Source: Thermosynechococcaceae cyanobacterium YX3bin19
GTDB lineage: Bacteria > Cyanobacteriota > Cyanobacteriia > Thermosynechococcales > Thermosynechococcaceae
Reading direction: 5' to 3'
DNA: 64,000 nt
Assembly: GCA_030447595.1 (NCBI GenBank)
Contig: JAUJON010000001.1
Location: 46,794-110,793 of the forward strand
Shown: piece after piece, positions 38,386-51,332 of the stretch
How positions within the stretch are numbered: position 1 is the stretch's first letter
Layout of the letters: the number at the start of each line of letters is the position of its first letter
Translations under genes and position numbers: made by a program
The notes under the pieces: generated by a model
What the model was told of the DNA's origin: nothing
Database searches by the model: none
What the model saw: only the letters and a program-made list of their open reading frames with translations

Positions 38386-40254
38386 CTATTCCTTTTGCTG
38401 CTGACCTTTGCGATTCAACCGAATATCTTGCCAGGAACTCCCTACACCTTGAACAATGCCGCGACCAACCAAGCCAATTCCCCGACCGATGACTTGCGTT
38501 AACAGGTAGACCGCCCCCTTTCCTAGAAAGGCAACAACTGAGCGTAGCGGCGGCGCGACGGCATCCCGCAGTTCTAACGCAATGGTTACTCCTAGCCGCA
38601 GTCCCGAAAGCTGTCGTAGTTCTTGACTACGGGAAACATAGATCGAGGTCTGATCCACCCCCCACTCCCGTAAGACAAACAAGCGAAACCGGCTTTCAAA
38701 AATCTCTTTTGGCTCGTGAATTAAGCTTCTCAGACGATATTTCCAGGACAGAGCATTTCTAAATTTTTCAATCTCGCGAGTTGAGAGCAGACGCTTGTGA
38801 TACAAATTCTGTTTAATTACCTCTACATCGGCAAATTGATTCAGTAGCGGCTGCAAAACCCCATTAGCAACTTGAATCATCAGATTTTGCAAGATTGCTT
38901 CCGCCCTGATGACTGCTTCTAAGGAATCGGGTGAATAGGCATGATTGTCAATTTCTAGGGGAGTTTGAAAGAGTAAACAGGCCAACAAATCCTCCACTAG
39001 GGGAATTTTATCCAGCAAAGCTGCTTGAACGGTCTCTGCATCCTGAAGTAATACGGGGACAATTTCCGTATTACGTACGCCACTGCTGGTAAGCCTTGAA
39101 ATTTGCAGGGTATAGTACTTGCCAAAAAAATCAGTTGTTGTTGCCTGCCATAAGTCCTGCAGAATGGTAAGACGCTTTTCTGCCAATAAAGACGGTTGGA
39201 CCTGAGAGAAGCGCAGCTCATCAAGAATTGCCTCTAATTTCCTGAGAATGAGATAAAAAAGCTCTCGCTTTTTTTCTAGTCTCAAAATATCGGTTTCCAG
39301 CGGCATCCCAGTGACATTCTGTAAATTGCTCTGAAGCTTCCTGGCCGTTGTTTCAAACAGGATCGACTTTAAAGTTTTCGACTGGGCCTCGGAATTATCG
39401 GTTTCCGAGTAGAGCCTCAGTAATGCAGTAGAGTGAGGTTGTTCCGGAACCGGGTTGAGTGAGGTTGGTAACCTCTCGCCTGGAGCAGTTGCAGCCGGAG
39501 CAGGTAAAAGCCGGTTTGCTACCCATCGCGCCGCTAAAATCTCCCGCCGCCTGCCAGCAATAAATGCCCGCTCGAACCAGGAAAGGGTGGGAATTTGTAA
39601 TTGGGCCGTCAAACCAGCCAGGCTATCCTCCATTTCCTGGAGTCCTGGCACACTTGAGTTATATAGCAGGCTAGAAAGGGTGCCCGGCGGACTAGGTTGA
39701 ATTCTGGCTGGACCCCGAGTCAGCGCCAGTACTTGAATGCTTGGGTCCCAGTATTTCTGTCCAGCTGAGATTTGACGGATCACCGCAACGAGATCGGCGA
39801 TCGCCATGCCTTTGGTACAGTAGCCATCCACCCCGGATTGAAAAGCTGCTGCTAAAAGCTGCTCATCCCGCTGGGAAGTTAAGAGCAGTAACGGTAGGGT
39901 TGCCCGCTGCGCTTTAATTCTTTGACAGAGGGTTAACCCTTGACTGGGTGCGCCCAAGCCAATATCAAAAATGACAAGATCGATAGGGGCAGGCTCCAAG
40001 TTGGCTGCACTCGCATTGTCGGGCTCATGAGTGCCGTCCAGTGCTAAAACTCGCCAAGCCTCTACCATGCTGCTGGCCTCAGCGACAACCTGAAGGGCAG
40101 AAAACCGGTTCAGCCAGAGCCGGAGGCCCAACCGGAAGACCTCATCTTGATCGACTAGCATCAAGTGTAGTGTCCGCTCTTGAGGGGGCTGTGCCCGTTC
40201 CTCTGTCATAGTCCTTTCACCTATAGCGTTGCCTCCTAACTCCACCTGGCTCAA
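38386..40254 (-). CDS. Receiver-like domain fused to DUF3685 (Ycf55-type) protein
   Basis: A 622-residue protein. Residues about 28-165 form a response-regulator receiver (HLMLVDQDEVFRLGLRLWL, phosphoacceptor Asp in LVIFDIGLG, Lys in VDGYCTKGM). The remainder is a long DUF3685 region with many charged helices (ILRKLEAILDELRFSQVQP, LLACLLFQTPLEIDNHAYS) and a C-terminal hydrophobic stretch ending LVGRGIVQGVGSSWQDIRLNRKG. DUF3685 corresponds to plastid Ycf55 of red algae, whose role is unknown. No DNA-binding domain is visible. Confidence 0.82.
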   Translation of the reverse strand: MSQVELGGNAIGERTMTEERAQPPQERTLHLMLVDQDEVFRLGLRLWLNRFSALQVVAEASSMVEAWRVLALDGTHEPDNASAANLEPAPIDLVIFDIGLGAPSQGLTLCQRIKAQRATLPLLLLTSQRDEQLLAAAFQSGVDGYCTKGMAIADLVAVIRQISAGQKYWDPSIQVLALTRGPARIQPSPPGTLSSLLYNSSVPGLQEMEDSLAGLTAQLQIPTLSWFERAFIAGRRREILAARWVANRLLPAPAATAPGERLPTSLNPVPEQPHSTALLRLYSETDNSEAQSKTLKSILFETTARKLQSNLQNVTGMPLETDILRLEKKRELFYLILRKLEAILDELRFSQVQPSLLAEKRLTILQDLWQATTTDFFGKYYTLQISRLTSSGVRNTEIVPVLLQDAETVQAALLDKIPLVEDLLACLLFQTPLEIDNHAYSPDSLEAVIRAEAILQNLMIQVANGVLQPLLNQFADVEVIKQNLYHKRLLSTREIEKFRNALSWKYRLRSLIHEPKEIFESRFRLFVLREWGVDQTSIYVSRSQELRQLSGLRLGVTIALELRDAVAPPLRSVVAFLGKGAVYLLTQVIGRGIGLVGRGIVQGVGSSWQDIRLNRKGQQQKE

Positions 40255-40530
40255 TGCAACCGTAAAAGGAGAGCAACTTGATCCAATTGCTGTCGGTCAG
40301 ACGATGTAACACTGGCTCGGCCTATTAAGTGCTGGATTGGGTTAGCATCTAAACGGTCACTGCTGATAATATCTGGAAGCGAAACGCTTAACCTGAAGCT
40401 CGTCTCTTTTTAAGGCTACTGGATAGCTAGAGCCCCTAAATATCCACAGGTTAGAGATCCATCTCAGGTTATAGAATGCGCTTGCCTGCTCAAGATACTG
40501 TACTTGTTATTCAGTTAGTCGAGAACAACT

Positions 40531-41242
40531 GTGGTCCCACTCCGCGATGATAACCCTACTCGGATTGTCCCTTATGTTACCTATGGGCTGATCGCGATTA
40601 ACATCTTAGTCTTTCTCTACGAATTGAGTTTAGGACCGGCGCTCGATCCGTTCTTCCGCACCTGGGCAGTGGTACCGAGAGAGCTGACGCTCAGCTTCTC
40701 CGGTCAATTACCGCCTCAACCCCTGCCAGAGTGGATTACGTTGATCACCTCTCAGTTCCTCCATGGCGGTTTCTTGCACATTGCCGGTAACATGCTTTTT
40801 CTGGATATTTGGTAACAATGTGGAAGACCAGCTAGGCCATGTGAAATATCTGATCTTTTACCTGGCTTGTGGTGCGCTGGCCGCGCTGTCTCAGTGGTTT
40901 TTCAGTGCTTACTCAACCGTTCCTTCTTTGGGTGCTAGCGGCGCGATCGCGGGAGTCATGGGCGCGTATATTCTCAAATTCCCCAAGGCATCTGTACTGA
41001 CGTTAATTCCTCTGGGGGTTTTTCATCACGACAGCTCGGATTCCGGCAGCATTTTTTCTGGGATTTTGGTTTGTCCAACAGGCTTTTATGGTGCCGCTAG
41101 TCTGAACGTCCCCACCAATATTGGCATGGAAAGTGGGGGAGTAGCCTACTGGGCTCATGCCGGCGGATTTGTCTTTGGGGCGATTTTAGGCCCCCTGTTG
41201 GGGCTATTTTCTCATTCTCGCTCCAGTGTAAATAAATATTAA
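40531..41242 (+). pseudogene. Rhomboid-family intramembrane serine protease, frameshifted
   Basis: Joined frames give a six-helix rhomboid: VPLRDDNPTRIVPYVTYGLIAINILVFL, the conserved QFLHGGFLHIAGNMLFL with the HxxxN pair, then a shift near 40810 to FGNNVEDQLGHVKYLIFYL. The catalytic Ser is in SLGASGAIAGVMGAYI, and the His is in AYWAHAGGFVFG. A compensated pair of shifts between about 41015 (a G5 run) and 41085 replaces the expected GFFITTARIPAAFFLGFWFVQQAF. Both catalytic residues survive. It cleaves membrane substrates in other bacteria; here the substrate is unknown. Confidence 0.88.
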
Positions 41243-41251
41243 TTACTACTG

Positions 41252-42280
41252 TCAGGTCAGATTAGGAGTGATAGCTGCTTTAATTGTCTTGCGATTTTTC
41301 ATATCCTGAAAGACTTGTTCAAGTCGTTGCAGCGGCTGCTGGTCGTTAATTAGCAGCTCAAAGGGTAGGGTCTGGTTTGCCAAAAGGCTGAGGGCAGCCC
41401 GGACATACTGTGGGGTGCTGTGAAATACGCCTTTGAGGGTCAGCTCACTGTAGTGGAGCTGTTCGGTATTGACGGTAATTGTCGAGTCGCGCGGGCAACC
41501 GCCAAACAGGTTCACCGTTGCTCCTGGACGGGCACAGGCGATCGCCAGCTCCACACAGCTGGTATGCCAGTCGCTTCAATGACGATATCGGCACCCATGC
41601 CTTCAGTCAGCTCCCGCACTACTGCCGGGACATCAGAGCTGGCGGTAGTTAAAGGTTTGCGCTGCCCCCAGTTGTTGGCCCACCTGCAAGCGGGGCTCAT
41701 GGCCGCCAAATAAAGAACTTTGGCTCCCTGCTGAGCGAGAACACCGACAAACATTAACCCGATCGCGCCATCGCCCAAAACCACTACTCGCTGGCCGGGT
41801 TGTAAGCTTGAACGGGCAACTCCATGGAGGACACAAGCTAAGGGTTCGGTAAGGGCCGCGATCGCATTCGGTAAATCCTCTGGAATGGGCAGCAAATTGT
41901 GCTGCACAATCGCAGCCGGAACTTTCAAATACTGAGCAAAGGTGCCGTTGTTGAAGGTCAAATTTGCACAGAGAGAATATTCCTGACGGCGACAAAAGAA
42001 ACAGTTGAAACAGGGAGCTGAGTTGTTAGCAACCACACGGTCCCCTACAGACCAACCTGCAACCCCAGCACCAACTGCGATGATTCGTCCTGCTGCTTCA
42101 TGTCCAAATAGGGTTGGCGGCCGCAGCATTTTGGCATGCCCCCCGCCGCCAGACCTTGAGATCTGTACCACAGGTGGTCGCAACCGCAACCTGAATCACA
42201 ACTTCCCCAGGCCCCGGCGTTGGATCAGCCGTTTCTTCCAAGCGCAGGTCTTCTTGACCGTACAGTATTGCTGCTAGCAC
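41252..42280 (-). pseudogene. Zinc-dependent alcohol dehydrogenase-like protein, frameshifted
   Basis: Three overlapping frames make one MDR-family dehydrogenase of about 340 residues: MLAAILYGQEDLRLEETADP and CGTDLKVWRRG, then TLFGHEAAGRIIAVG with the catalytic zinc ligands, APCFNCFFCRRQEYSLC for the structural zinc, the NAD-binding VVVLGDGAIGLMFVGVL, and the C-terminal RPGATVNLFGGCPRDS to the end. Shifts lie near 42150, 41700 and 41550. It could be a sugar-alcohol or threonine-type dehydrogenase; the substrate is not evident. Confidence 0.85.
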
Positions 42281-42491
42281 CTTAGCCTTCTTGAGATTTC
42301 ATTCGCTATTTCGACAATAGTCAATTTACTTGAGCGTTGGTAGCCGTCCACCGTGTGAGCCTTTGTTGAATTTGAACCGGATTGCCCCCGGCGGCTGGCT
42401 GGGTTCTCCAGTTCCCCTCCCGCAGGAAGAGTTATTTGGGGGTCAGGCTTGAGAGCAATGGGCTCAACTAGTATTGCTCACCAAGGGTTGA

Positions 42492-43845
42492 TTAACTGGC
42501 TAGCGCTTCTAGGGGCTGCTGATCGGGTTGGGGGTCAAGCTGATCGAGTAGTTCAATAAACTCTCGTTCAAAAGTTATTTGGGCGCGATTGCTCCTACCA
42601 CCAAGGTACAGACGATCATGCTGCTGTAGGGCCCAAATTTGGGAGTGAGAGACATAGCTCATCATCACCCCTAACATCAGCAAGCCAAATCCGGTGTAGG
42701 TAATGGGGATACCTGGATCTGCCTTAATCTGGAGCCCTGTACTGCCGATCACCTCAGCGATTGCCAGTGTGACGCCATTCACTTGCGTAGACATTCCGGA
42801 GCGTACGGTGGCAGCTAGCTTGCCAGAAGTGTCGTAAACGAGCAGCATTCCTTGTAAGTCCTTGGCAGCCAGGGAAATCCCATCACTCAAGTCAGGTTTT
42901 GTCGGCACCCAGGTACCCCAGAGGCGGCCTTGACCCCCCGTATTGAGGGGTGCCATGGGTAACTGCAGCAGCGGACTGTTGTTGACACGGACTCGCACTG
43001 CAGGCGTCGCCCAGTCAGCTTGGTAGAGGGTTACTCCTTGGTGGCGCAAAGGCTGGTTGACGTGAATGGTCTGGCGATCAATCTCCTGGCCCTGAGTATC
43101 TAGAACCGACAGATCAGAGTAAAACTGGTCAATCGTTCCTTCTGGCGTATAGTCAATCCAAAAGCGGTTGACGCGGACTGACCAGTCTTGAGCCAGCTGA
43201 GGACCAGCCCAGGGACCCGCTTCTACCACATTATGAATCTTAAACGTTTCCCCACTGGGAACCATCTCTTGAGCCATAAAACCAGTCAATGCCCCCCAAA
43301 TCGCCCCCAGGAGAATCAATAACATACTGGCATGGACCACGAAATGGGTCCAATCTTACCGATTAGTCCTTTACGGGCATAGAGCTGGTTCTTTTGCCAG
43401 AAGACATGATAGCGCCGCTGCTTTAGTAGGGTCTGCAAGGACTCTAAGGACCCTGATGCCAATTCCGTGCTCAACGCCAACTTTTGGAACTGCCGCGGCT
43501 GCTCGTGGTACTTCCATTTCTGGGCGGCTCCAGGGCGGGAAACTGGCGGGTAAAAGTACAAGCGCTCAAACTCGCACCAAACAAGATCAACAGGGCCAAA
43601 AACCACCAGGTGCGGTACACATGGTCCAGGCCGAGAGTCAGAGCACCTTCCAGGTCAAGAAACCCAGCAAAGCCGGATCTTCTGGATAGTTGGCCTGGTA
43701 GAAACTGGGGGATTGCCCCTGCTCAATCACGTCCTGCAGTGCTAAACAGGGCGATCGCCAGCAACAGCCCAATGGCTAACCGTAAATCTGCCAGCAGCGG
43801 CAAAGAGTTCTTGCTTAAAAAGCGCTGAGGACGTGGTGAGGTCAT
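42492..43845 (-). pseudogene. ccs1: Cytochrome c biogenesis protein Ccs1/ResB, frameshifted
   Basis: Ccs1 works with CcsA in system II cytochrome c maturation, delivering and protecting haem on the lumenal side. Frames join from the ATG at 43845 ([24 protein letters not shown]) through VLGL-type helices, the segment [40 protein letters not shown], a hydrophobic [20 protein letters not shown], a large lumenal domain and a final helix before [18 protein letters not shown]. At least four shifts fall between 43845 and 43320; the last 283 codons are clean. It lies directly after ccdA, an arrangement seen in other cyanobacteria. Confidence 0.88.
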
Positions 43846-43876
43846 AGAAGTCTTTATAAAAGTAACTCAGCTAGCA

Positions 43877-44576
43877 TTAACCCGACACTGGGAACACCCG
43901 GAACAACAGTGAAAACACGCCAAACCCAACCAGCAAAGCACCACTCGCGGGCGTGAGCCAGCCCGACCAGCGTCGGAATTCCAGAAACTTCTTGATGGCT
44001 GCTGTAAAGGTTCCTGCTAGCACCAGCGGCGCGACATACCCAACAGTGTAGGTTAGAAGTAGCCCTCCCCCGACAATCGGATCTTGGGTATTAGAAGCCC
44101 AAGCTAGGAGCGTTGCCAATACTGGGGTACTGCAGGGAGAGGCAACCAAACCAAAGGTCAAGCCTACTAAAAAAAGCCCGGATACGGTAAATTTTTGGAG
44201 ATTGAAGTCGAACTATCTAAAGAGAAACCTCAGCGGTAGGGCTTCCATAGAGATTCAGGCCCATCAGGATGGCAACGATACTAACAACGATAGGCAATCC
44301 TATACCAACTTGACCGTATACTTGACCAATCCCTGTCGCGATGATTCCTAAACCCGCCAAGGTGGTTGCCAGCCCCAGGGCAAACCAGGTAGACTGCGCG
44401 GCAGCTTGCAGCGGCTCTCTGCTTCGTATCCTCCAATATACAATCGTGATCGGCAACATGGATAGCATGCAGGGCGTCAAGCTCGTCACTAGACCTGCTG
44501 CAAAAACGATACCGAGGCTCAGTAAAGTTAGGTGAGTTAACTGAGTTGCAACTAAAGAGTCTACAAATTTTTCCAA
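43877..44576 (-). pseudogene. ccdA: Thiol transporter CcdA for cytochrome c biogenesis, frameshifted
   Basis: CcdA moves reducing equivalents across the thylakoid or plasma membrane to keep apocytochrome haem-binding cysteines reduced. Two frames join: the ATG at 44576 through THLTLLSLGIVFAAGLVTSLTPCMLSMLP (first redox Cys) to NLYGSPTAEVSL, then after a shift around 44165-44220, TFGLVASPCSTPVLATLLAWA (second redox Cys) to the end LLFRVFPVSG. Both cysteines are intact. It lies between ftsW and ccs1 on the same strand. Confidence 0.88.
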
Positions 44577-44973
44577 ACTGTAAGCTGAGCTTGAAGCGGT
44601 TCAATCATCTAGTGCCTGTTGCTTAAACTCAAGGGTAGATATAAGACCTCTACGCGACTACGGGTTTCTACGTTGGGAGCGACCAGCCGCCTGAGAAGCC
44701 GTGATTTGGTGAAAACTAAGTTAATCCTGATACTCGTCATTTTAACGGAATCGTCGGGAGGTTTGCTGCTTCAGGCGATCAACCGCTGCTAAAAGTGCGG
44801 TCAATAGGGGTGGGCCCGCGGGAGCGATCGCGCCTGCTACGGCGACGCCTTGGTAGCACCGCAAGCTGACCTGATTTTTTGCTTCTCTATCCTTGCTGGA
44901 GAGAGGGTTTGTGGCCTTACGCGGAGGGAGACTTTCCAGTATGACGTCACTGCCAAGGGTTGTTTGAGCGGGA
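44577..44973. other. Gap between ftsW and ccdA
   Basis: About 400 nt without a recognisable gene, once the ftsW 3' end is extended past its frameshift. It contains a HIP1 octamer near 44824 and GC-rich short inverted sequence (GGCGACGCC) close by. Open frames here on the plus strand have no family resemblance. Confidence 0.4.
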
Positions 44974-46165
44974 TTAAGGGAATAACTTTAACCAGTTACT
45001 CTCACGGGCTACCCGAATCAGTAGCCCAGCTGTCAGCAAGAAATTTGATGAATTTAACGCCGTAACTGAACAACGGAAAGGAGTCCTGTTGTCGGTAAAG
45101 CCCCTGTGGCAACCCCAACGTTTAAGAGGGACTGACCGATCATCAGTACCATGGCACCGATCGCGACCAAACGGTGGACGGGATTTCTAGTTTTGACGGC
45201 TACTCGCAGTGCCAGTACCCCGTAAGCCGTTAACAGTAGAAAAAGCATCAAGCTGCCAATCAAGCCAAACTCTTCAGCAAATACCGCAAAAATAAAATCT
45301 GTGTGGTGAATGGGTAAGTAGGATAGCTTCTGTTGAGATAGCCCAAATCAGTTCCCCAAATCCCTCCGGAACCCACAGCCAACAAACTCTGGATCAACTG
45401 ATAGCCGTTTCCACCAGGGTCCGCCCAAGGATCTAGAAACGACATGATTCGTACTCTTTGGTACTCCTTGATGCTGACACTTAAGACTGCTGCTAAAAAG
45501 CCACTCATGGCGGCTCCTCCGAGGTAGGAGTAAGGCAATCCGGCTGCCAGAGCAATTTAACCAGAGGGTAATGCCGCAGAGGGCGGTGGTACTCAGATTG
45601 GGCTGTATGAGAATTCCCAAGAGCACGCTGCCAAAGATGACTAGCCACGTCCCGCGTACCTTCCAGGTCAGCCGTTCCCACTGACCAAATACTTTGGGCG
45701 CTTTGCAATACCAAAAAGGTTTAATGATCTCCGAAGGCTGCACGAGAAAGGACCAAGTTCTAGCCAACGCTGAGCACCATTTACGGATAAACCAAGAATA
45801 GGAACGGCAAAGATTAGCGCCAATAGACAAAGAACAGTGGACTCGCGATCGCTAAGATGCGTCGAAGTGACGAGTGGACCAAGAGAGAGAAATCCAACTA
45901 AACCAATCGCTACCCCAATAAGCTGGCGTTTGAAATAATACAGCCCATCCCCAAACTCGGCCACGCCATTGTAGTGAGAAGCGGAAAATAGAACAACTAG
46001 ACCAATAAAAAGCCAGAGAAAGGTCAACCAGTGCAGCAGCCGGGCTTCTGTGGCCCAGGTCTGCAAGTGGAAATTGCTTAAACGCGGTAGACGTTCTAGA
46101 TTCAAAGCTATTCCTGCCCAAGCCAAGACGGTAGCCAGTATAGCGGAACTCCTCTTTAGCGTCAC
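44974..46165 (-). pseudogene. ftsW: Cell division lipid II polymerase FtsW (SEDS family), frameshifted
   Basis: A SEDS-family peptidoglycan polymerase, essential for septation. Joined frames show the N-terminal LHWLTFLWLFIGLVVLFSAS, YYFKRQLIGVAIGLVGF, NGAQRWLELGPF, VQPSEIIKPF, GTWLVIFGSVLLGILIQPNLSTTA, GLPYSYLGGAAMSGFLAAVLS, SFLDPWADPGGNGYQL, QSLLAVGSGGIWG, FAVFAEEFGLIGSL, then after a shift near 45075 PFPLFSYGVNSSNFLLTAG and a stop at 44974-44976. The FtsW rather than RodA call rests on the cyanobacterial neighbourhood and N-terminus. At least five shifts occur. Confidence 0.87.
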
Positions 46166-46184
46166 TACTCTAGGAGTGACGCAT

Positions 46185-46209
46185 AAAAAAGAGGTCGTAA
46201 AGACCTCTT
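46185..46209 (-). terminator. Intrinsic terminator of the apc operon
   Basis: On the minus strand a perfect 8-bp stem AAGAGGTC / GACCTCTT (46202-46209 with 46189-46196) encloses a five-base loop and is followed by a T-run (the A-run at 46185-46190 on the plus strand). It lies 40 nt beyond the apcC stop, the right place to end the operon before ftsW. Confidence 0.9.
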
Positions 46210-46248
46210 ACTAGGCGTAAACAAAACTGGTAAAGGTGTATGAAGTTC

Positions 46249-46452
46249 TTATAACAACCCCGTATTAGTTCCAGGCTTGCCGGTTGCCAACTCAACCTTC
46301 ATAATCTTGCCACCCATTTTCATGATTCGCTGCTGCTCACGGAACCAGTTTTCATGGGGAACAAGCTTGTAAGTAAGTGTTTTGCAGTTCCGCTGGGTAC
46401 GGATCCGTGTTTGCTATGGGGACGCAAGCAGTAACCCTTAAAACATGCGCAT
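46249..46452 (-). pseudogene. apcC: Phycobilisome core small linker ApcC (LC7.8), frameshifted
   Basis: ApcC caps the allophycocyanin trimers of the core. The span is exactly 67 codons plus stop, the normal length, but indels disturb residues 5-25: MRMF is followed by an extra T in a T-run and an extra G in a G-run, then small shifts before RIRTQR. From there NWFREQQRIMKMGGKI and VELATGKPGTNTGLL are perfect. Net indel length is zero, so errors compensate. It is the last gene of the apcE-A-B-C set. Confidence 0.9.
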
Positions 46453-46886
46453 CGGTTTGTTTCTCCTGATCTCGTTAAAACTTTTGGATTTTACTTTCAG
46501 CTATCTCTTTGGTTTGGGTGCCCTTTCAGCGAGGTTCTAGCATTGTTGGAACAGTTTTATGAACTTTGGTCAACCGGTTGCCCCACGCTTAATTCTCTTC
46601 TAAATGTAATAAGATTTAGCTGTTCAAAGTAAACTCAATCTGGCTGAAAGCTTTTGGAAGATATTTAGCTGAAGGGTGTTGTGGATTCAACTAAAAGTAT
46701 TAAATTATCAAATTCTAAGTGATCGCAATTGATTCATTAACTTGAAGGCTGGGAGTCGAGGGTCAATCCTAGTTCACTAAAGCCAGTCCCCATATAGTTC
46801 AGTGGACATGCCTTTCGATAATCTAAGACTCACTCTAGACTTCCCAGACCCTACGGTAGAACCTATGCCACTCTAAGGCACAAGAA

Positions 46887-47370
46887 TTAGCTCAAGCCAG
46901 AGGCGACATAATCAAGGTAAACGCCCATTTCTCTACCAGCGTCAGCGCCGACTAGAGCAGCGGTAACTTCTTTCATTGCTCTGATTGCTTGCATTGTGGC
47001 ACCAATTGCACACCCAACGAATTGTAGGTTTCTTTCAGGCCATTCAGTACACGCTCATCAAGAATGGAATGATCGCCAGCTAGTGGCGTAGGTAGAATAG
47101 CGGAGATAGTAGTCTAGGTCACGAATGCAGGCAGCATACCGGCGAGTCGTGTACATGTTACCGCCGGGACGAGTAACATCTGAGTACAACAAAGACTTAG
47201 CGACAGCTTCTTTGACAATATTGCAGCGTTAGCACTAATGGTTTGAGCAGCACGAACTCGTAGTTCACCCAAGTCTGGAAATAGCCTTTCAGCTTGTCCA
47301 TGGCGGAACTGTTCAGATACTTGCCCTGTACATCAGAGGAGTTGATAACAGAAGTGATTGCATCTTGTAT
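46887..47370 (-). pseudogene. apcB: Allophycocyanin beta subunit, frameshifted, with ATA where ATG is expected
   Basis: ApcB pairs with ApcA to form allophycocyanin, which funnels excitation from phycobilisome rods to the core linker. Frames combine to give [74 protein letters not shown] (chromophore Cys in AACIRD), [20 protein letters not shown] and [14 protein letters not shown]. Shifts occur near 47265, 47220, 47075 and 47000. The first codon aligns to ATA (47368-47370) in place of ATG, with AAGGAAA about 9 nt upstream. Confidence 0.92.
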
Positions 47371-47437
47371 GATTTTGTTTCCTTAATCTGCGAAACCTTG
47401 GAGAAATTTGGTTTTTATGCCTGAGGTCTAGAAACCT

Positions 47438-47926
47438 CTACTGCATAGCACCAATGAGATAGTCAAAATAAGAACCAGCTTCAGTTGCATCATCTCCAGT
47501 CATTAGAGAAGAAACAACATTCTTCATCGCCCGCACACCTTCGGCTACAGCAGGAATTGGAGTCCCTAAGCTGTTGTACATCTCCTGCACCCCGACAATG
47601 CCGATTTCTTCAATTGGCGTCACATCCTCTGAGACAACTCCGTAGGTCACCAAACGTAGGTAGTAGTTCAGGTCCCGCAGGCAAGTTGCTGTCATTTCCT
47701 CCCCATAGGCATTACCGCCGGGAGAAACAATGTCTGGACGCTTTGGAATAACTGGTCGCCAGACTGCTTAACAATTCGCTCACGATTTTCGGACATCGCT
47801 TGGGCAACCTGGGACGAGACGTTCGCCACTCGTCACAAAGTTTTTAATTCGGTCTAGTTCACCAGGGCTAAGATAGCGGGCTTCAAAAGCATCAGCATTC
47901 ACGATTGACTTCGTGACAATACTCAT
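47438..47926 (-). pseudogene. apcA: Allophycocyanin alpha subunit, frameshifted
   Basis: The ATG at 47926, preceded by GGAGAG, opens [27 protein letters not shown], nearly identical to known ApcA. The frame is disturbed between about 47835 and 47700. It then reads [21 protein letters not shown] (chromophore Cys in TATCLRD), [23 protein letters not shown] and ends [11 protein letters not shown]. The overall span of 489 nt is within one codon of the usual size, so indels nearly cancel. The bilin-binding cysteine is kept. Confidence 0.93.
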
Positions 47927-48227
47927 GAATGATTCTCTCCAATAAAAAAGTGAATAGGTGGTTTGGAGTTAGATTAGTGGACCGGGAGATGACTTAAACT
48001 ATCTCTCAACTCCGGCAATGCTCCCTAAATTGATCTCCAGAAAGGCTGCAATTCTGCAATTTATGAAGTCCAGAGTTTTCTAAAACTAGGCCACTCCCGC
48101 AAACATTTTCCGGCATTTAAGCTGCTTTAAGACTGTGACTGCAACAGTTTGTAATATTTGTCTTCATCTTCAACCTGCTAGAGAGCAGTAGCTCTCCAGG
48201 AGCATGAGCGGTACCCCGGAGAAACCA
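47927..48227. other. Leader between apcE and apcA
   Basis: About 300 nt with no gene. Cyanobacteria often have a separate strong apcA promoter and long leader here; the stretch is A/T rich near the apcA start, and GGAGAG serves as its ribosome binding site. Confidence 0.45.
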
Positions 48228-50991
<2,764 letters not shown>

Positions 50992-51332
50992 TTATTTCAA
51001 AGGCTCCCTTCAGATTACAAAAAAGCCAACTGGCTAGAGGGCTCTAGGCAACCACTTAAAGACTTGCTTGTTAAAAAAGCTGTTGTGAAGGCCAAAACGA
51101 TTTTTTTGCTGCCTTAGACAATCCAGTCCAGTTATTAGATTAAAACGTTTTGCATTGATTACACTGATTTTCAACAAATGTGTAGTATTTTTTGTCGGAT
51201 TACTATTAGGCGCATGACAAAAGAATTTTTACCCGCTAGGGAGATAGGGTCCACACTCGTCTAGTGTCGAGCTTAACCGTCTGAAGAGCTTCAACCAGAT
51301 ACATTCGATATAAGGGTGACTAACCTTCCAGT
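50992..51332. other. apcE upstream region
   Basis: About 340 nt without a gene, A/T rich around 51110-51220, presumably holding the apcE promoter. A plus-strand open frame that overlaps the apcE start is a shadow of it. Confidence 0.45.

Noticed and set aside
42454..42480. GAGCAAT/ATTGCTC inverted repeat upstream of the alcohol dehydrogenase-like gene as a terminator
   Set aside because: A seven-base stem with a loop of about 12 nt and no T-run on either strand is too weak to call.
44850..45065. Small plus-strand ORF between ftsW and ccdA
   Set aside because: It overlaps the antisense of the shifted ftsW C-terminus (FPLFSYGVN, VARESN) and has no conserved product.
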